34,637 nucleotides of DNA from Alistipes sp. (GCA_017623115.1 JAGAPT010000053.1:1-34637), one strand, 5' to 3'; counted from the stretch's first letter, positions 15,848-24,975 are shown. The notes: generated by a model from the letters alone, not told the origin. Numbers and translations: made by a program.

Positions 15848-15882
15848 CAGAGGGGCGACGATATGATGCTGTCGCCCCTCTG
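15848..15882. terminator. Bidirectional terminator between recR and the deacetylase
   Basis: Perfect 12-bp stem CAGAGGGGCGAC / GTCGCCCCTCTG with an 11-nt loop. The better T-run (TTTTATG) is on the minus strand; the plus side has only TTGT. Confidence 0.8.
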
Positions 15883-15903
15883 TTGTATGTTAGCAATCCA
15901 TTG

Positions 15904-16512
15904 CTATAATTCGATGGCTTTGCATCGCAGACCTGCCTCACGGATTGCCTCCAGGGTGCGTGGCAATGCGTAGCGCATGTTGCGGAAGGCCTTCTCGCTA
16001 TCGTGGAAGACCACGATGGTTCCCGGAGTCAGGTATTTGACGACGTTCCGCAGGCAGGTGCGTGGCGAGAGGTGGCGGTTGTAATCACGCGAAACGACAT
16101 CCCACATCACTAACTTATAGCGTTGTCCCAGGAAACGTGCCTGCGCCGGCGTAATCTGCGCATAGGGAGGTCGAAACAGGTCGCTATGCACCAAATCGTT
16201 GGCGAAATCGACATCCTCCGTATAGCGTTCGAGCGACATGCGCCACCCCTTTTGGTGCGAGTAGGTATGGTTGCCGACCTTATGGCCGGCATCGAGGATG
16301 CGCTGATAGAGGTCGGGGTACATCTCGACGTTCTTCCCCAGCACAAAGAAGGTCGCTTTAGCGTTGTACTTCTCAAGGGTAGCCAGCACCCACTCCGTCA
16401 CACCGGGCGTAGGACCATCGTCGAAGGTGAGAAAAATTCCATCTTCATCTTCGATTTCCCAAATCAGATTGGGCATCAGGCGGCGGAGTATTTTAGGCGG
16501 TTTTAATCGCAT
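15904..16512 (-). CDS. Polysaccharide deacetylase (NodB-like)
   Basis: 202 aa. Carbohydrate esterase family 4 motifs in order: TFDDGPTPGVTEWV near residue 29 (catalytic base and metal Asp), GNHTYSH near 85 (metal His), FRPPYAQI near 114, MWDVVSRDYNR near 137, and VVFHDSEKAFRN near 170. It probably removes N-acetyl groups from a cell-envelope glycan. There is no clear signal peptide. ATG 16512 is chosen: the upstream extension would start at a TTG inside the -7 box. The -7 box ends six bases before this ATG, so a leaderless mRNA is expected. It faces recR and shares the terminator. Confidence 0.9.
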   Translation of the reverse strand: MRLKPPKILRRLMPNLIWEIEDEDGIFLTFDDGPTPGVTEWVLATLEKYNAKATFFVLGKNVEMYPDLYQRILDAGHKVGNHTYSHQKGWRMSLERYTEDVDFANDLVHSDLFRPPYAQITPAQARFLGQRYKLVMWDVVSRDYNRHLSPRTCLRNVVKYLTPGTIVVFHDSEKAFRNMRYALPRTLEAIREAGLRCKAIEL

Positions 16513-16518
16513 GACGGA

Positions 16519-16550
16519 CAAAGATAGGTAAAATTTGTCGAATTACGAAA
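16519..16550 (-). promoter_or_regulatory. Promoter of the deacetylase gene
   Basis: On the minus strand: -7 TATCTTTG (16519-16526), with TTTCG at 16546-16550 as a weak -33 match (spacer about 20). The ATG follows the -7 box after six bases. Confidence 0.58.
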
Positions 16551-16802
16551 TAAGCGTTCATGAGATGCATACGCATTCGATTGTTTGAAAAAATCAGGTT
16601 GGACCTATGATTTTTTTGCATATGTCAAATTGGCATTTTAATTGATGAACATATCACAGGCGTAACCTAAAAAAATTTTCGGATAATCTAATTTATCTAT
16701 ATAATCTGGACGAGTGGCAGGGGGTTATCTGGATGGATTGATGGGCTGACCAACAATCATGGTTACACACTGGAACCACCAAGCGAGTTTTCCGGCAAAA
16801 TG
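16551..16802. other. AT-rich intergenic stretch without a gene
   Basis: About 250 bases between the deacetylase promoter and the DUF4837 promoter. It is rich in A and T (for example the segment around 16585-16690), with no convincing ORF, hairpin with T-run, or RNA gene. I see nothing else in it. Confidence 0.6.
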
Positions 16803-16834
16803 TTTGCTCCCCACAAAAAATATCGTTAAATTTG
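16803..16834 (+). promoter_or_regulatory. Promoter of the DUF4837-cls operon
   Basis: -33 TTTG (16803-16806), 20-bp spacer, -7 TAAATTTG (16827-16834), 38 bases before the ATG. Confidence 0.75.
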
Positions 16835-16872
16835 CCCATAAACAGTTTCTGACAACTAAAATCTAAACACCG

Positions 16873-17901
16873 ATGAAGACGATTCGTACCCTTCTCTCGA
16901 TTGTGTTGCTGGCCGCGATGATGAGCGGCTGTAAGGCCTTCCGCACCCTCGCCGATTCAAATCAGAAAAACGCACAGGGACGACCCTACGAATTGGTCGT
17001 GGTGGCTACGCAACCGGTCTGGATGGGTGCATTGGGCGACTCGCTGCGTGCCGTATTGGCTGCCCCCATCGACTACCTGCCCCAGCAGGAGCCCGAGTTT
17101 GACCTCCTGCGCGTTACGCCCGATGGCTTTCGCAACATCGTGGCCGATCATCGCAACATCCTCAAGGTGGTTGTCGACCCCTCGTTACAGGAGGCAGCCG
17201 TCGGCGTACAATATGATGTCACGGCAGCACCGCAAATCGTGCTGACCCTGCAAGGGCCTACCGAGCAGGCCGTCATCGATTATTTGGCCGCCAATGGCGA
17301 CAAAGTGGTCTATGCCATCAAGCAGGCCGAGCGTGACCGAGCCATTGCCTTTGCCCGCAAATTCGGCGCCCCGCATGTCGAGCGAGCCATCCAGGAGCGT
17401 TTCGGCATCACGATGGCCGTACCCAAAGGCTATATCCTGGCTGCCAACGAGTCCGACTTTGTATGGGCTCGCTTCGAATATCCGACGGCCAGCCAAGGAT
17501 TTATGGTCTACAGTTACCCGGCCGAGGGGATGAAGTCGCTCACCGAGGAGGCGTTGCTCGCCGCTCGCAACCGCTTTGCAAAACGCATTCCCGGCCCATC
17601 GGAAGGCTCCTACATGATTACCTCGCCCGTCTTCCCACCCATTGCACGCCCCTTCCGTCTGGAGGGTCGCCTATGGGTTGAGCTGCGCGGCTTCTGGGAT
17701 GTGGAGCACGACTTCATGGGAGGGCCGTTTGTGAGTTACTCGACCATCGACACCACCACCAATCGGGTCGTAACGCTCGATTGCTATGTCTTCGCTCCCG
17801 AGTTGCCGCCTCGCAAGCGCAACCTGATGCATGGCGTGGAGAACCTGCTCTACACGCTCTCCTTCCCGAGTGAGAACAATGCGACTTCCGCAACAAAGTA
17901 A
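16873..17901 (+). CDS. DUF4837 family lipoprotein
   Basis: 342 aa. The lipoprotein signal peptide ends in MMSGC (Cys20), so the mature protein is lipid-anchored in the envelope. The body (GRPYELVVVATQPVWMGALG near residue 36; RFGITMAVPKGYILAANESD near 175; LRGFWDVEHDFMGGPFVSYS near 272) fits the DUF4837 family of Bacteroidetes, which has no known function. cls follows after 24 bases on the same strand, suggesting an envelope-related role; this is inference only. Confidence 0.82.
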   Translation: MKTIRTLLSIVLLAAMMSGCKAFRTLADSNQKNAQGRPYELVVVATQPVWMGALGDSLRAVLAAPIDYLPQQEPEFDLLRVTPDGFRNIVADHRNILKVVVDPSLQEAAVGVQYDVTAAPQIVLTLQGPTEQAVIDYLAANGDKVVYAIKQAERDRAIAFARKFGAPHVERAIQERFGITMAVPKGYILAANESDFVWARFEYPTASQGFMVYSYPAEGMKSLTEEALLAARNRFAKRIPGPSEGSYMITSPVFPPIARPFRLEGRLWVELRGFWDVEHDFMGGPFVSYSTIDTTTNRVVTLDCYVFAPELPPRKRNLMHGVENLLYTLSFPSENNATSATK

Positions 17902-17925
17902 ACCGCTCCGCTGCGTGAAAAGACG

Positions 17926-19341
17926 ATGTCCAACCTCGTTACATACACCCTGCTGACCCTCTATGCGCTTTCGATAGCGAGTGTCGTGCTGGTCATCATC
18001 TCCGAGAATCGCAACCCACTCAAGAGCATGCCATGGCTCATTGTCTTGCTCCTGGCACCGGTTGTAGGGTTGGTCTTGTACTTCTTTTTCGGACAAAATC
18101 TTTCGAAGCGACGGAACATCAACCGCCGCATGCGCAAGCAAATTCTCGCCTACCTCGAAGAGCAGGCACAACACGACCGGCCGGCGACCGAGGAGCATCT
18201 GCGCCCCCTGGAGCAACTACTCATACAGGCGCATGCCGTGCCCCTCTACCACACTTCGTTTCAGATTTATACCGACGGGCAATCAAAGATGGAGGCCTTG
18301 ATAAAGGCTATCGAGGAGGCGCAACACCATATCCACCTGCAATATTACATCATTGATGGCGACCGCACGGGCGAGGCACTGCGTGAAGTGCTGATGCGTA
18401 AAGCTCGTGAGGGCGTTGCCGTGCGCCTGCTCTATGACGATGTAGGGTCCCGCACCGCCCCCAAAGGGTTCTTCGAGATGATGCGCACGGCCGGTGTCGA
18501 GGTACATGAGTTTCTGCATGTCCAGTTCCCGCGTTTCACGAGCAAGGTAAACTATCGCAACCACCGCAAAATCGCCGTCATCGACGGGCGCATCGGTTTC
18601 TTTGGCGGGATGAACATCGCCGACCGCTATGTATATGGCTCGAAGCTGGGTTCCTGGCGCGATACTCACGTGCGTATTGAAGGTGGCGGTGTTGCCGGCC
18701 TGCAATCCGCCTTCCTAAACGATTGGCAAGCCACTACTCGCCAACGCATCGAAGAGCGGGAGACCTACTACCCCAATAGCCTATCCTCACAGGGAAATAT
18801 GATGCAGGTGCTGACCAGCGGGCCGCTGGGTCGCTGGCGTACCCTGCAACAAGCCGTCTGCATGGCTATCGGCCGCGCACGTCATCGTATCTGGATTCAA
18901 ACCCCCTATTACCTTCCCTCCGAGGTGCTGAATAATGCCCTGCAAACAGCCGCTCTCGCCGGGCTGGATGTACGTCTGATGCTCCCCTTGCGCTCCGATG
19001 CCCGCATGATTGACCTGGCCGTACACTCCTATTTGGATGACATGATACGTGCGGGCGTGCAGGTTTGTTTCTATGCGGCAGGCTTTCTCCACTCGAAATT
19101 GATGTTGGTGGACGAGGAGTTGACAATTCTCGGTTCGGCCAATCTCGATTTTCGCAGTTTCGAGCACAATTTTGAAATCAACGGCTTTATCTACGACCAC
19201 GCATTGACCGCCCGCATGGCTACTATCTACGAAGAGGATTATGCCCACTGTCATCATATCACCGCAGCCGAGTGGTTTCATCGCCCCCGACGCATACGCT
19301 TTGCCGAGTCGGTTATGCGTCTTTTTTCACCCCTATTGTAG
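17926..19341 (+). CDS. cls: Cardiolipin synthase
   Basis: 471 aa inner-membrane enzyme that condenses two phosphatidylglycerols to cardiolipin and glycerol. Two N-terminal membrane helices (residues 5-25 and 35-55), then two phospholipase D HKD motifs: NHRKIAVIDGRIGFFGGMN near residue 211 and HSKLMLVDEELTILGSANLD near 388. Length is standard. It is cotranscribed with the DUF4837 lipoprotein gene. tRNA-Gly and its promoter follow, with no clear terminator between. Confidence 0.95.
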   Translation: MSNLVTYTLLTLYALSIASVVLVIISENRNPLKSMPWLIVLLLAPVVGLVLYFFFGQNLSKRRNINRRMRKQILAYLEEQAQHDRPATEEHLRPLEQLLIQAHAVPLYHTSFQIYTDGQSKMEALIKAIEEAQHHIHLQYYIIDGDRTGEALREVLMRKAREGVAVRLLYDDVGSRTAPKGFFEMMRTAGVEVHEFLHVQFPRFTSKVNYRNHRKIAVIDGRIGFFGGMNIADRYVYGSKLGSWRDTHVRIEGGGVAGLQSAFLNDWQATTRQRIEERETYYPNSLSSQGNMMQVLTSGPLGRWRTLQQAVCMAIGRARHRIWIQTPYYLPSEVLNNALQTAALAGLDVRLMLPLRSDARMIDLAVHSYLDDMIRAGVQVCFYAAGFLHSKLMLVDEELTILGSANLDFRSFEHNFEINGFIYDHALTARMATIYEEDYAHCHHITAAEWFHRPRRIRFAESVMRLFSPLL

Positions 19342-19368
19342 ATTTTTTCAATTTTTTTGAGAAATTAT

Positions 19369-19399
19369 TTTGCAGATTCATTTTTTCGCCTTATATTTG
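19369..19399 (+). promoter_or_regulatory. Promoter of tRNA-Gly
   Basis: -33 TTTG (19369-19372), 19-bp spacer, -7 TATATTTG (19392-19399). Confidence 0.77.
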
Positions 19400-19419
19400 C
19401 ACTCGCAAACGACAAAAAT

Positions 19420-19492
19420 GCGGAAATAGCTCAGTTGGTAGAGCACAACCTTGCCAAGGTTGGGGTCGCGAGTTCGAGTCTCGTTTTCCGCT
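19420..19492 (+). tRNA. tRNA-Gly (anticodon GCC)
   Basis: Acceptor GCGGAAA/TTTCCGC, D-arm AGCTCAGTTGGTAGAGC, anticodon stem CAACC/GGTTG around TTGCCAA (anticodon GCC), T-loop GTTCGAGTC, discriminator T. No CCA is encoded. Confidence 0.96.
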
Positions 19493-19501
19493 CAAAATGA
19501 G

Positions 19502-19535
19502 AAGGTTGGCTTAATGCCGACCTTTCTTATTTTGC
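19502..19535 (+). terminator. Terminator of tRNA-Gly
   Basis: Perfect 9-bp stem AAGGTTGGC / GCCGACCTT around TTAAT, then a T-rich tail. Confidence 0.75.
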
Positions 19536-19602
19536 ACAAATGGGCTCTGAAGGAGCGACCCCAAAATGCCCCCTTTCAGGGGGTTAGGGGGTGTAAACAA
19601 TA

Positions 19603-19631
19603 ATTCGCGAGAAATGCCCGCGAATGCGGGC
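19603..19631. repeat. Overlapping inverted repeats before the tRNA-Gly fragment
   Basis: ATTCGCG pairs with CGCGAAT (19603-19625), and GCCCGC pairs with GCGGGC around GAAT (19616-19631). The two hairpins are mutually exclusive and end exactly where the duplicated tRNA-Gly 3' end begins. Confidence 0.5.
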
Positions 19632-19656
19632 TCGAGTCTCGTTTTCCGCTCAAAAT
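19632..19656 (+). repeat. Duplicated 3' end of tRNA-Gly (possible att-site scar)
   Basis: These 25 bases are identical to 19474-19498, covering the T-loop to the discriminator of tRNA-Gly plus six flanking bases. Similarity continues with scattered differences through the terminator hairpin (19502-19524 against 19660-19684) and a later GAGCGACCCCAA motif (19553-19564 against 19714-19725), so the whole unit is an imperfect direct repeat of about 95 bases, spaced 158 bases apart. The rest of the tRNA is missing. Confidence 0.75.
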
Positions 19657-19659
19657 CAA

Positions 19660-19692
19660 AAGGTTGGCTAAATGCCAGCCTTTTTGATTTTA
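19660..19692 (+). terminator. Second terminator, after the tRNA-Gly fragment
   Basis: AAGGTTGGC / GCCAGCCTT forms a hairpin (one mismatch) around TAAAT, followed by TTTTGATTTT. It is a near copy of the tRNA-Gly terminator. Confidence 0.65.
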
Positions 19693-19773
19693 GGAGAATG
19701 GGGGGGGCTCGCACGAGCGACCCCAATCCTTATTTTCCCCTACGTACAGGTACTATCGTCAGGACTTTTTCGT

Positions 19774-19781
19774 TATCTTTG
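19774..19781 (+). promoter_or_regulatory. -7 box of the pullulanase gene
   Basis: TATCTTTG matches TAnnTTTG, 33 bases before the ATG. No TTTG is visible at -33. Confidence 0.5.
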
Positions 19782-19814
19782 TCCTGAAACAATACGTTTA
19801 ACAACACGTCAACC

Positions 19815-21791
19815 ATGAACAACCTACTAAAAAAAACACTTTTTGCCCTGTGGCCTATCGCCTTGACCGCTTGCGCAGAAAGCCCCAGCGACGGAGAATG
19901 GCCCATTCCCGAGGAGCCGATTTGCGAGATGAACTACACGCCCGAGGCTACCGACTTCGCCCTATGGGCACCCACGGCTGAGGAGGTCGAAGTACGCATC
20001 TATGCCGGGGAAGCGTGCGAACAGATCCTGCCGATGACCCCTGCCGAGGCCTGCATGTGGCGCACGCGCATCGAGGGCGATCAGCATGGCAAGAGCTACA
20101 CGTTCCGCGTAAAGGTGGATGGCACTTGGCTGGCCGAATCGGCCGGCATCTTTGCCCGTGCCGTCACAGCCAATGGACTGCGCGGTGTCATCCTCGACCT
20201 TGCGACCACCAACCCCGATGGATGGGATGCAGACTGCAGCCCTGTCCTGACGGCCGCCAACCAAATCGCGGTCTACGAGATGCACTACCGCGACATGACC
20301 GCGCACCCCTCGGCCGGAAGCCGTTATCCGGGGAAGTATCTCGGCATGGCCGAGCGAGGCACTCGCTCACAGGAGGGACTCCCGACGGGCCTCGACCACC
20401 TTGTCGAGTTGGGTGTGAGCCACGTGCATCTGCTGCCCACGGCCGACTTCGGTTCGATTGACGAGACCATTCCCCACAACGACCAATACAACTGGGGCTA
20501 TGAACCACAACACTTCAACACCCCCGAAGGCACCTATTCGACCGATGCATCGGAGCCTGCGGCCCGCATTCGTGAACTCAAAACACTCGTGCAGGCGATG
20601 CACCGCGCAGGATTGCGGGTGGTGCTCGACGTAGTCTACAACCACACGACATGGGCCGAGCGTTGCGGATTCGAGCTCACCGTACCGGGCTATTTCTACC
20701 GCATGCTGCCCGACGGCTCGTTTGCCAACGGCTCGGGCTGCGGCAACGAAACCGCCTCGGAGCGTGCCATGATGCGGAAATTCATGGTCGAGTCGCTCGA
20801 ATATTGGGTACGTGAATACCACATCGACGGATTCCGTTTCGACCTGATGGCCATCCACGACATCGAGACGATGAACCTGATTCGTGAGCGTCTTTCGGCC
20901 ATCGACCCCACCATTCTGCTCTATGGCGAGGGGTGGGCGGCCATGAATCCCGCCTACGAGGAGTCGCAACTCGCCTTCAAACGCTATACGCATCGTATGC
21001 CGGGTGTGGCCGCCTTCAGCGACGACCTGCGCAATGCGCTGCGAGGCAACCTCGAATGTACTGTCGGAGGCTTCATCCACGGTATCGAAGGGAATCAAGA
21101 GGGGGTAAAGTTTGGACTTGTTGGAGGCATTGCACATCCCGAGGTACACCACTACGAAGCTCCGTGGTGTGGCGAGCCGACCCAGCACATGAGCTACGTC
21201 ACCTGCCACGACGACCACAACCTGCGCGACCGTCTCGAACACCTCTCGCCCGAGGCCTCGGAGCAGGAGCGGCTGCAGATGGCAAAGTTGGCGCAAACAG
21301 CCGTCTTCACCTCACAAGGCTTGCCCTTCATCTTCTGTGGCGAGGAGTTATATCGCACGAAGTTGGGCGAGAAGAACACCTACAACCTTCCCGACAAATA
21401 CAACGCCATCGACTGGTCGAATAAGGCGCGTTATCGCTCCTTCTACGACTACCATCGAGGCTTGATTGCCCTGCGCAAAGCCCATCCGGCCTTCTGCCTC
21501 GGTCGTGCCGATCGGGTACGCAACCACTTGGAGTTCCTACCTACGGAGAACACGGCTGCCGTCGGATTCCGCCTCAAAGAGCTCGACGGATTGGATTCGG
21601 CTCGCGAGATTGTCGTGTTGCTCAACGGCTCCCGCAAAGAGGCCTCTTTCGCCTTGCCTACGGCCGGCAGATGGCGCATCGTAGCGGATGGCAAGCAGGT
21701 CGTCCCCGAGGGCATCGGCACCTTGCAGACCACCGCCAACGAGGTCATACAGGTAAAGCCCATCGAGGCGTTGATACTCATTCTCGATTAA
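19815..21791 (+). CDS. pulA: Type I pullulanase (GH13) lipoprotein
   Basis: 658 aa. The signal peptide ends in a lipobox (ALTAC, Cys20), so the enzyme is probably lipid-anchored at the envelope. An N-terminal CBM48-like domain (residues 40-135, ATDFALWAPTAEEVEVRIY) precedes the GH13 catalytic barrel. The type I pullulanase signature YNWGYEP is near residue 222. Other catalytic segments are VVLDVVYNHT near 275, DGFRFDLMAIHD near 338 (nucleophile Asp), LLYGEGW near 370 (acid/base Glu) and TCHDDHNL near 460. It cleaves alpha-1,6 links in pullulan, glycogen or branched starch. No SusC/SusD genes flank it. A strong terminator shared with the convergent lacZ follows. Confidence 0.93.
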   Translation: MNNLLKKTLFALWPIALTACAESPSDGEWPIPEEPICEMNYTPEATDFALWAPTAEEVEVRIYAGEACEQILPMTPAEACMWRTRIEGDQHGKSYTFRVKVDGTWLAESAGIFARAVTANGLRGVILDLATTNPDGWDADCSPVLTAANQIAVYEMHYRDMTAHPSAGSRYPGKYLGMAERGTRSQEGLPTGLDHLVELGVSHVHLLPTADFGSIDETIPHNDQYNWGYEPQHFNTPEGTYSTDASEPAARIRELKTLVQAMHRAGLRVVLDVVYNHTTWAERCGFELTVPGYFYRMLPDGSFANGSGCGNETASERAMMRKFMVESLEYWVREYHIDGFRFDLMAIHDIETMNLIRERLSAIDPTILLYGEGWAAMNPAYEESQLAFKRYTHRMPGVAAFSDDLRNALRGNLECTVGGFIHGIEGNQEGVKFGLVGGIAHPEVHHYEAPWCGEPTQHMSYVTCHDDHNLRDRLEHLSPEASEQERLQMAKLAQTAVFTSQGLPFIFCGEELYRTKLGEKNTYNLPDKYNAIDWSNKARYRSFYDYHRGLIALRKAHPAFCLGRADRVRNHLEFLPTENTAAVGFRLKELDGLDSAREIVVLLNGSRKEASFALPTAGRWRIVADGKQVVPEGIGTLQTTANEVIQVKPIEALILILD

Positions 21792-21836
21792 AAAAAAGAG
21801 CCGTGCCGCGTAAAACAAGCGGCACGGCTCTTTTTT
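21790..21836. terminator. Bidirectional terminator between pulA and lacZ
   Basis: Perfect 12-bp stem GAGCCGTGCCGC / GCGGCACGGCTC (21798-21830) with a 9-nt loop, an A-run before and a T-run after; serves both convergent genes. Confidence 0.9.
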
Positions 21837-21839
21837 ATC

Positions 21840-24800
21840 CTATTCCAACAAGCGTCGTGGCGACAGCCGGAAGGTAAACTGATAATCACCATAGGGCAGA
21901 CGATACTGCGGCAGCGGCCATGCGCCCCATGAGTTTTCGCATCCGAGGCCCATCTGCACACCATCAATGCAGAGGTAGACTCGATCTGTATCGGGGGTCA
22001 ACTCCGATGAGTGGCGTTGATCCTTCTCCACGCCATCATCCAACACCTCCTGCGCATAGGGCAGTGCCGATGCCGAGAAGAGCGACTCCGACGTGATGAG
22101 CAGTCCCTGCCCACCCCGATTGCCTTGATACCACCAACGCACATCGCTCTTCGTGCCGCTCTCCTGCGGACGAATGTAGGGATAGTATTGTTCCTCGACC
22201 GTTTGGTTGTAACGCCCGACAAAGGTCGAGCCCTTGCGGTCGACATAGTTCTCGGCCGGGCCACGGCCATAGTAGCAAATGCGATCATAGGCAGCCGGCA
22301 TCTCCATCCGAACACCGAAGCGCATCAAGGGCGGATGTTTCGCCCCCTGGGTGGTCTTTAGGGCTTGCGTCACCATCAGAGCACCATCCGCAGCCACACG
22401 ATAGGTCAGGTGCAATGTTGCATCCACCTCGGGCATCGCATAACGAGCCATTACCACCACCTCCTCGTCTTCGGGCTGTGCCGTCAGCTCCTGCAACTGC
22501 AGTGTCGGATGTTGCCATACCCGCCACTTCTGCTGCAGCTGGGCACCCATATCGTTGTCGGTCGGCGCACGCCAGAAATTGGGACGCAGCGTTGCCCCCT
22601 CGGCCAACCAACTCCTTCCATCGCTCTCATAACGGCAGACAAAGCCCGTGCGACGGTCGAAGTCGATACGCATGTGGTCGCCCTCCACAATGAGGTAGTT
22701 GCGGTCGTTCTCCACCACGACAGGCGACTGCTCGGGGGCAAAGTGGCGTAACGAAGTACCCGGAGTAGCCACCCCTCCTGCACGCAAGACAAACTCCTGA
22801 CGCGCCATTACCTGACCGGCCGGCAACAGTGGCTCGGCCTCTTTCAGGCGATAGGCCACATGCAACAACAACTCGCCCTTTGCAGGCCACTCACCCAGCG
22901 GCAACTGCATCGTCGCACGTGCGCCGGGGACCACAGCCAACCTGCTCACCTCGCCCCGTCGTACCGCACGGCCATCGCAAAGCAATTCCCAAGCGAGTTG
23001 ATAGTTGCTCAAATCCCGGAAGCAATACTCGTTGTAAATCTCCACCTCGGCGCGTGCGGCATCCCGCAACGTCGTCCAAATCGGCTGCTGCCAATAGGCC
23101 GCCTCGGCCATGTGGGGATTGGGGCGACGGTCGGGCGACACGAGACCATTGTCGCAGAAGTTTTTATCCGAAGCATCATAGGGATTCCAGTCGCCTCCGT
23201 AGCCATAGACCTCCACGCCCGATTTGCCACGTTTGTGCAACGACTGGTCGACAAAGTCCCAGATAAAACCGCCCTGATACATCGGCTCACGACGAATCAG
23301 TTCCCAATACTCTTTGAAACCACCCAGCGAGTTACCCATAGCGTGGGCATACTCGCACTGGATGAGGGGTTTCGAGGGGTTCTCGGCCAGATATTTTTCG
23401 CTACGCGATACAGGCAGATACATCGGGCAATAGATGTCGGTCTTCCCCTCGACACGCGCCTGTTCATACTGGATGGGGCGCATCGGGTCGAAGGCGCGAA
23501 TCCAATCATAGGCCGCCTCGAAGTTCGGGCCATACCCCGCCTCGTTACCCAACGACCAGATGATGACCGAGGGATGGTTGTAGTAGCAACGCACATTGCG
23601 CTCGTTACGCTCGAGATGCGCCTGGGCGTAATCCTCACGACGAGCCAGTGTGCGCTCGCCATAGCCCATGCCATGCGACTCGATATTCGCTTCAGCCACC
23701 AGATAGATACCATACGCATCACAGAGGTCATACCAACGCGGATCATCGGGATAGTGGCACGTGCGCACGGCGTTGAAGTTGTGCTCCTTCAGCAGGCGAA
23801 TATCCTGCACCATGCGCTCTGTGGTAATCAGATACCCCTCGTCGGGATCCATCTCATGGCGATTGGCCCCCTTCACGAGAATCGGTTTACCATTGACACA
23901 CAATTGGCCATCCATCATCTTCACCTCACGGAAGCCCACACGCAGCGGAATACGCTCGATAAGTGAGCCATCAGCAGCCTTCAAATCGACCGCCACGTTG
24001 TAGAGCGTCGGCACTTCGGCCGACCACAGTTGCACAGCCCCTGCATCCAATCTCAAATCGAGTGTTGCGCCCTTTACCGCAGCCTTTGCCGAAGCGACCT
24101 GTGCTCCTGCGGCATCCGACAGTATCACCTCGACTTGCGCACCTCGTGCCGCCTTCGAGAGTTGCAGGGCGACAGCCAATTCGCCTTGCGTATAGTTCTC
24201 CGTGAGCGAGGGGGTCAATCGTACATCCTCCACGCACCGCTTATCACGGGCATAGAGGTAGCTCTCGCGGGCCACACCGGCCAGGCGGAAGAAATCCTGA
24301 TCTTCGAGGTAGGTTCCATCGCACCAACGGTGGATGCGGAAGGCAAAGAGGTTGCGCCCGGGCTTGAGGTAGGGCGTCAGGTCAAACTCGGCTGCCAACT
24401 TACTATCCTCACTATACCCCACAAAACGGCCATTAACCCACAAAGCCAGGTTCGAGGTCGCCGATCCGAAGTGTGCTATCACCTGCTTGCCGCTCCACGC
24501 AGCCGGAATCTCCATCTCGCGTCGATACGAACCAACATGGTTGCCCTTATCGGGATAGAGCGGCGGATTGGACTCAAACTGCTCACGCCAGGCGTAGCCG
24601 ATATTCACGTAGAGCGGATCGCCATAGCCATGCATCGCCCAAAGACCGGGCACCGGCATCGTTGTCCAATGGCGGTCGTCGTAATCGACTCGGAAAAACT
24701 CCTTCGGTGCATCTACGGCATCGGCCACCCAGTTAAACCGCCAGTTGCCATGGAGCGTCAGGAAGCGCGAAGAGGCCTTCATATCGCCCTTCGCAGCCGC

Positions 24801-24944
24801 CTCGGCCGATTCATAGGCAAAGAAAGAACTGTGCATCGCCATGCGGTTAATGGCATTGCATGCGGGATTGTGTCGAGCCTCCTCCCAGGGTTGGGCGTGG
24901 GCCGTTACGGCCATCAGCAGACAGAGAAAAAGAAGTCGCTTCAT
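21840..24944 (-). CDS. lacZ: Beta-galactosidase, glycoside hydrolase family 2
   Basis: 1034 aa. Signal peptide MKRLLFLCLLMAVTAHAQ, so it is exported, unlike E. coli LacZ. Domain order: sugar-binding jelly roll (residues 50-210, WTTMPVPGLWAMHGYGDPLY), two Ig-like domains flanking the TIM barrel, and a C-terminal beta-galactosidase small-chain domain (NFWRAPTDNDMG and YYGRGPAENYVDRKGS). Catalytic residues sit in IIWSLGNEAGYGPN near 465 (acid/base Glu) and LIQCEYAHAMGNS near 530 (nucleophile Glu). It probably cleaves beta-galactosides from host or dietary glycans; the precise substrate is unknown. I chose ATG 24944 because it begins the signal peptide and lies after the -7 box. Confidence 0.93.
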   Translation of the reverse strand: MKRLLFLCLLMAVTAHAQPWEEARHNPACNAINRMAMHSSFFAYESAEAAAKGDMKASSRFLTLHGNWRFNWVADAVDAPKEFFRVDYDDRHWTTMPVPGLWAMHGYGDPLYVNIGYAWREQFESNPPLYPDKGNHVGSYRREMEIPAAWSGKQVIAHFGSATSNLALWVNGRFVGYSEDSKLAAEFDLTPYLKPGRNLFAFRIHRWCDGTYLEDQDFFRLAGVARESYLYARDKRCVEDVRLTPSLTENYTQGELAVALQLSKAARGAQVEVILSDAAGAQVASAKAAVKGATLDLRLDAGAVQLWSAEVPTLYNVAVDLKAADGSLIERIPLRVGFREVKMMDGQLCVNGKPILVKGANRHEMDPDEGYLITTERMVQDIRLLKEHNFNAVRTCHYPDDPRWYDLCDAYGIYLVAEANIESHGMGYGERTLARREDYAQAHLERNERNVRCYYNHPSVIIWSLGNEAGYGPNFEAAYDWIRAFDPMRPIQYEQARVEGKTDIYCPMYLPVSRSEKYLAENPSKPLIQCEYAHAMGNSLGGFKEYWELIRREPMYQGGFIWDFVDQSLHKRGKSGVEVYGYGGDWNPYDASDKNFCDNGLVSPDRRPNPHMAEAAYWQQPIWTTLRDAARAEVEIYNEYCFRDLSNYQLAWELLCDGRAVRRGEVSRLAVVPGARATMQLPLGEWPAKGELLLHVAYRLKEAEPLLPAGQVMARQEFVLRAGGVATPGTSLRHFAPEQSPVVVENDRNYLIVEGDHMRIDFDRRTGFVCRYESDGRSWLAEGATLRPNFWRAPTDNDMGAQLQQKWRVWQHPTLQLQELTAQPEDEEVVVMARYAMPEVDATLHLTYRVAADGALMVTQALKTTQGAKHPPLMRFGVRMEMPAAYDRICYYGRGPAENYVDRKGSTFVGRYNQTVEEQYYPYIRPQESGTKSDVRWWYQGNRGGQGLLITSESLFSASALPYAQEVLDDGVEKDQRHSSELTPDTDRVYLCIDGVQMGLGCENSWGAWPLPQYRLPYGDYQFTFRLSPRRLLE

Positions 24945-24967
24945 CGTTGGTAAGTTTGATATTTTCA

Positions 24968-24975
24968 CAAAGATA
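24968..24975 (-). promoter_or_regulatory. -7 box of lacZ
   Basis: On the minus strand TATCTTTG, 23 bases before the ATG. Only a weak TTTCC lies near the -33 position. Confidence 0.5.
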
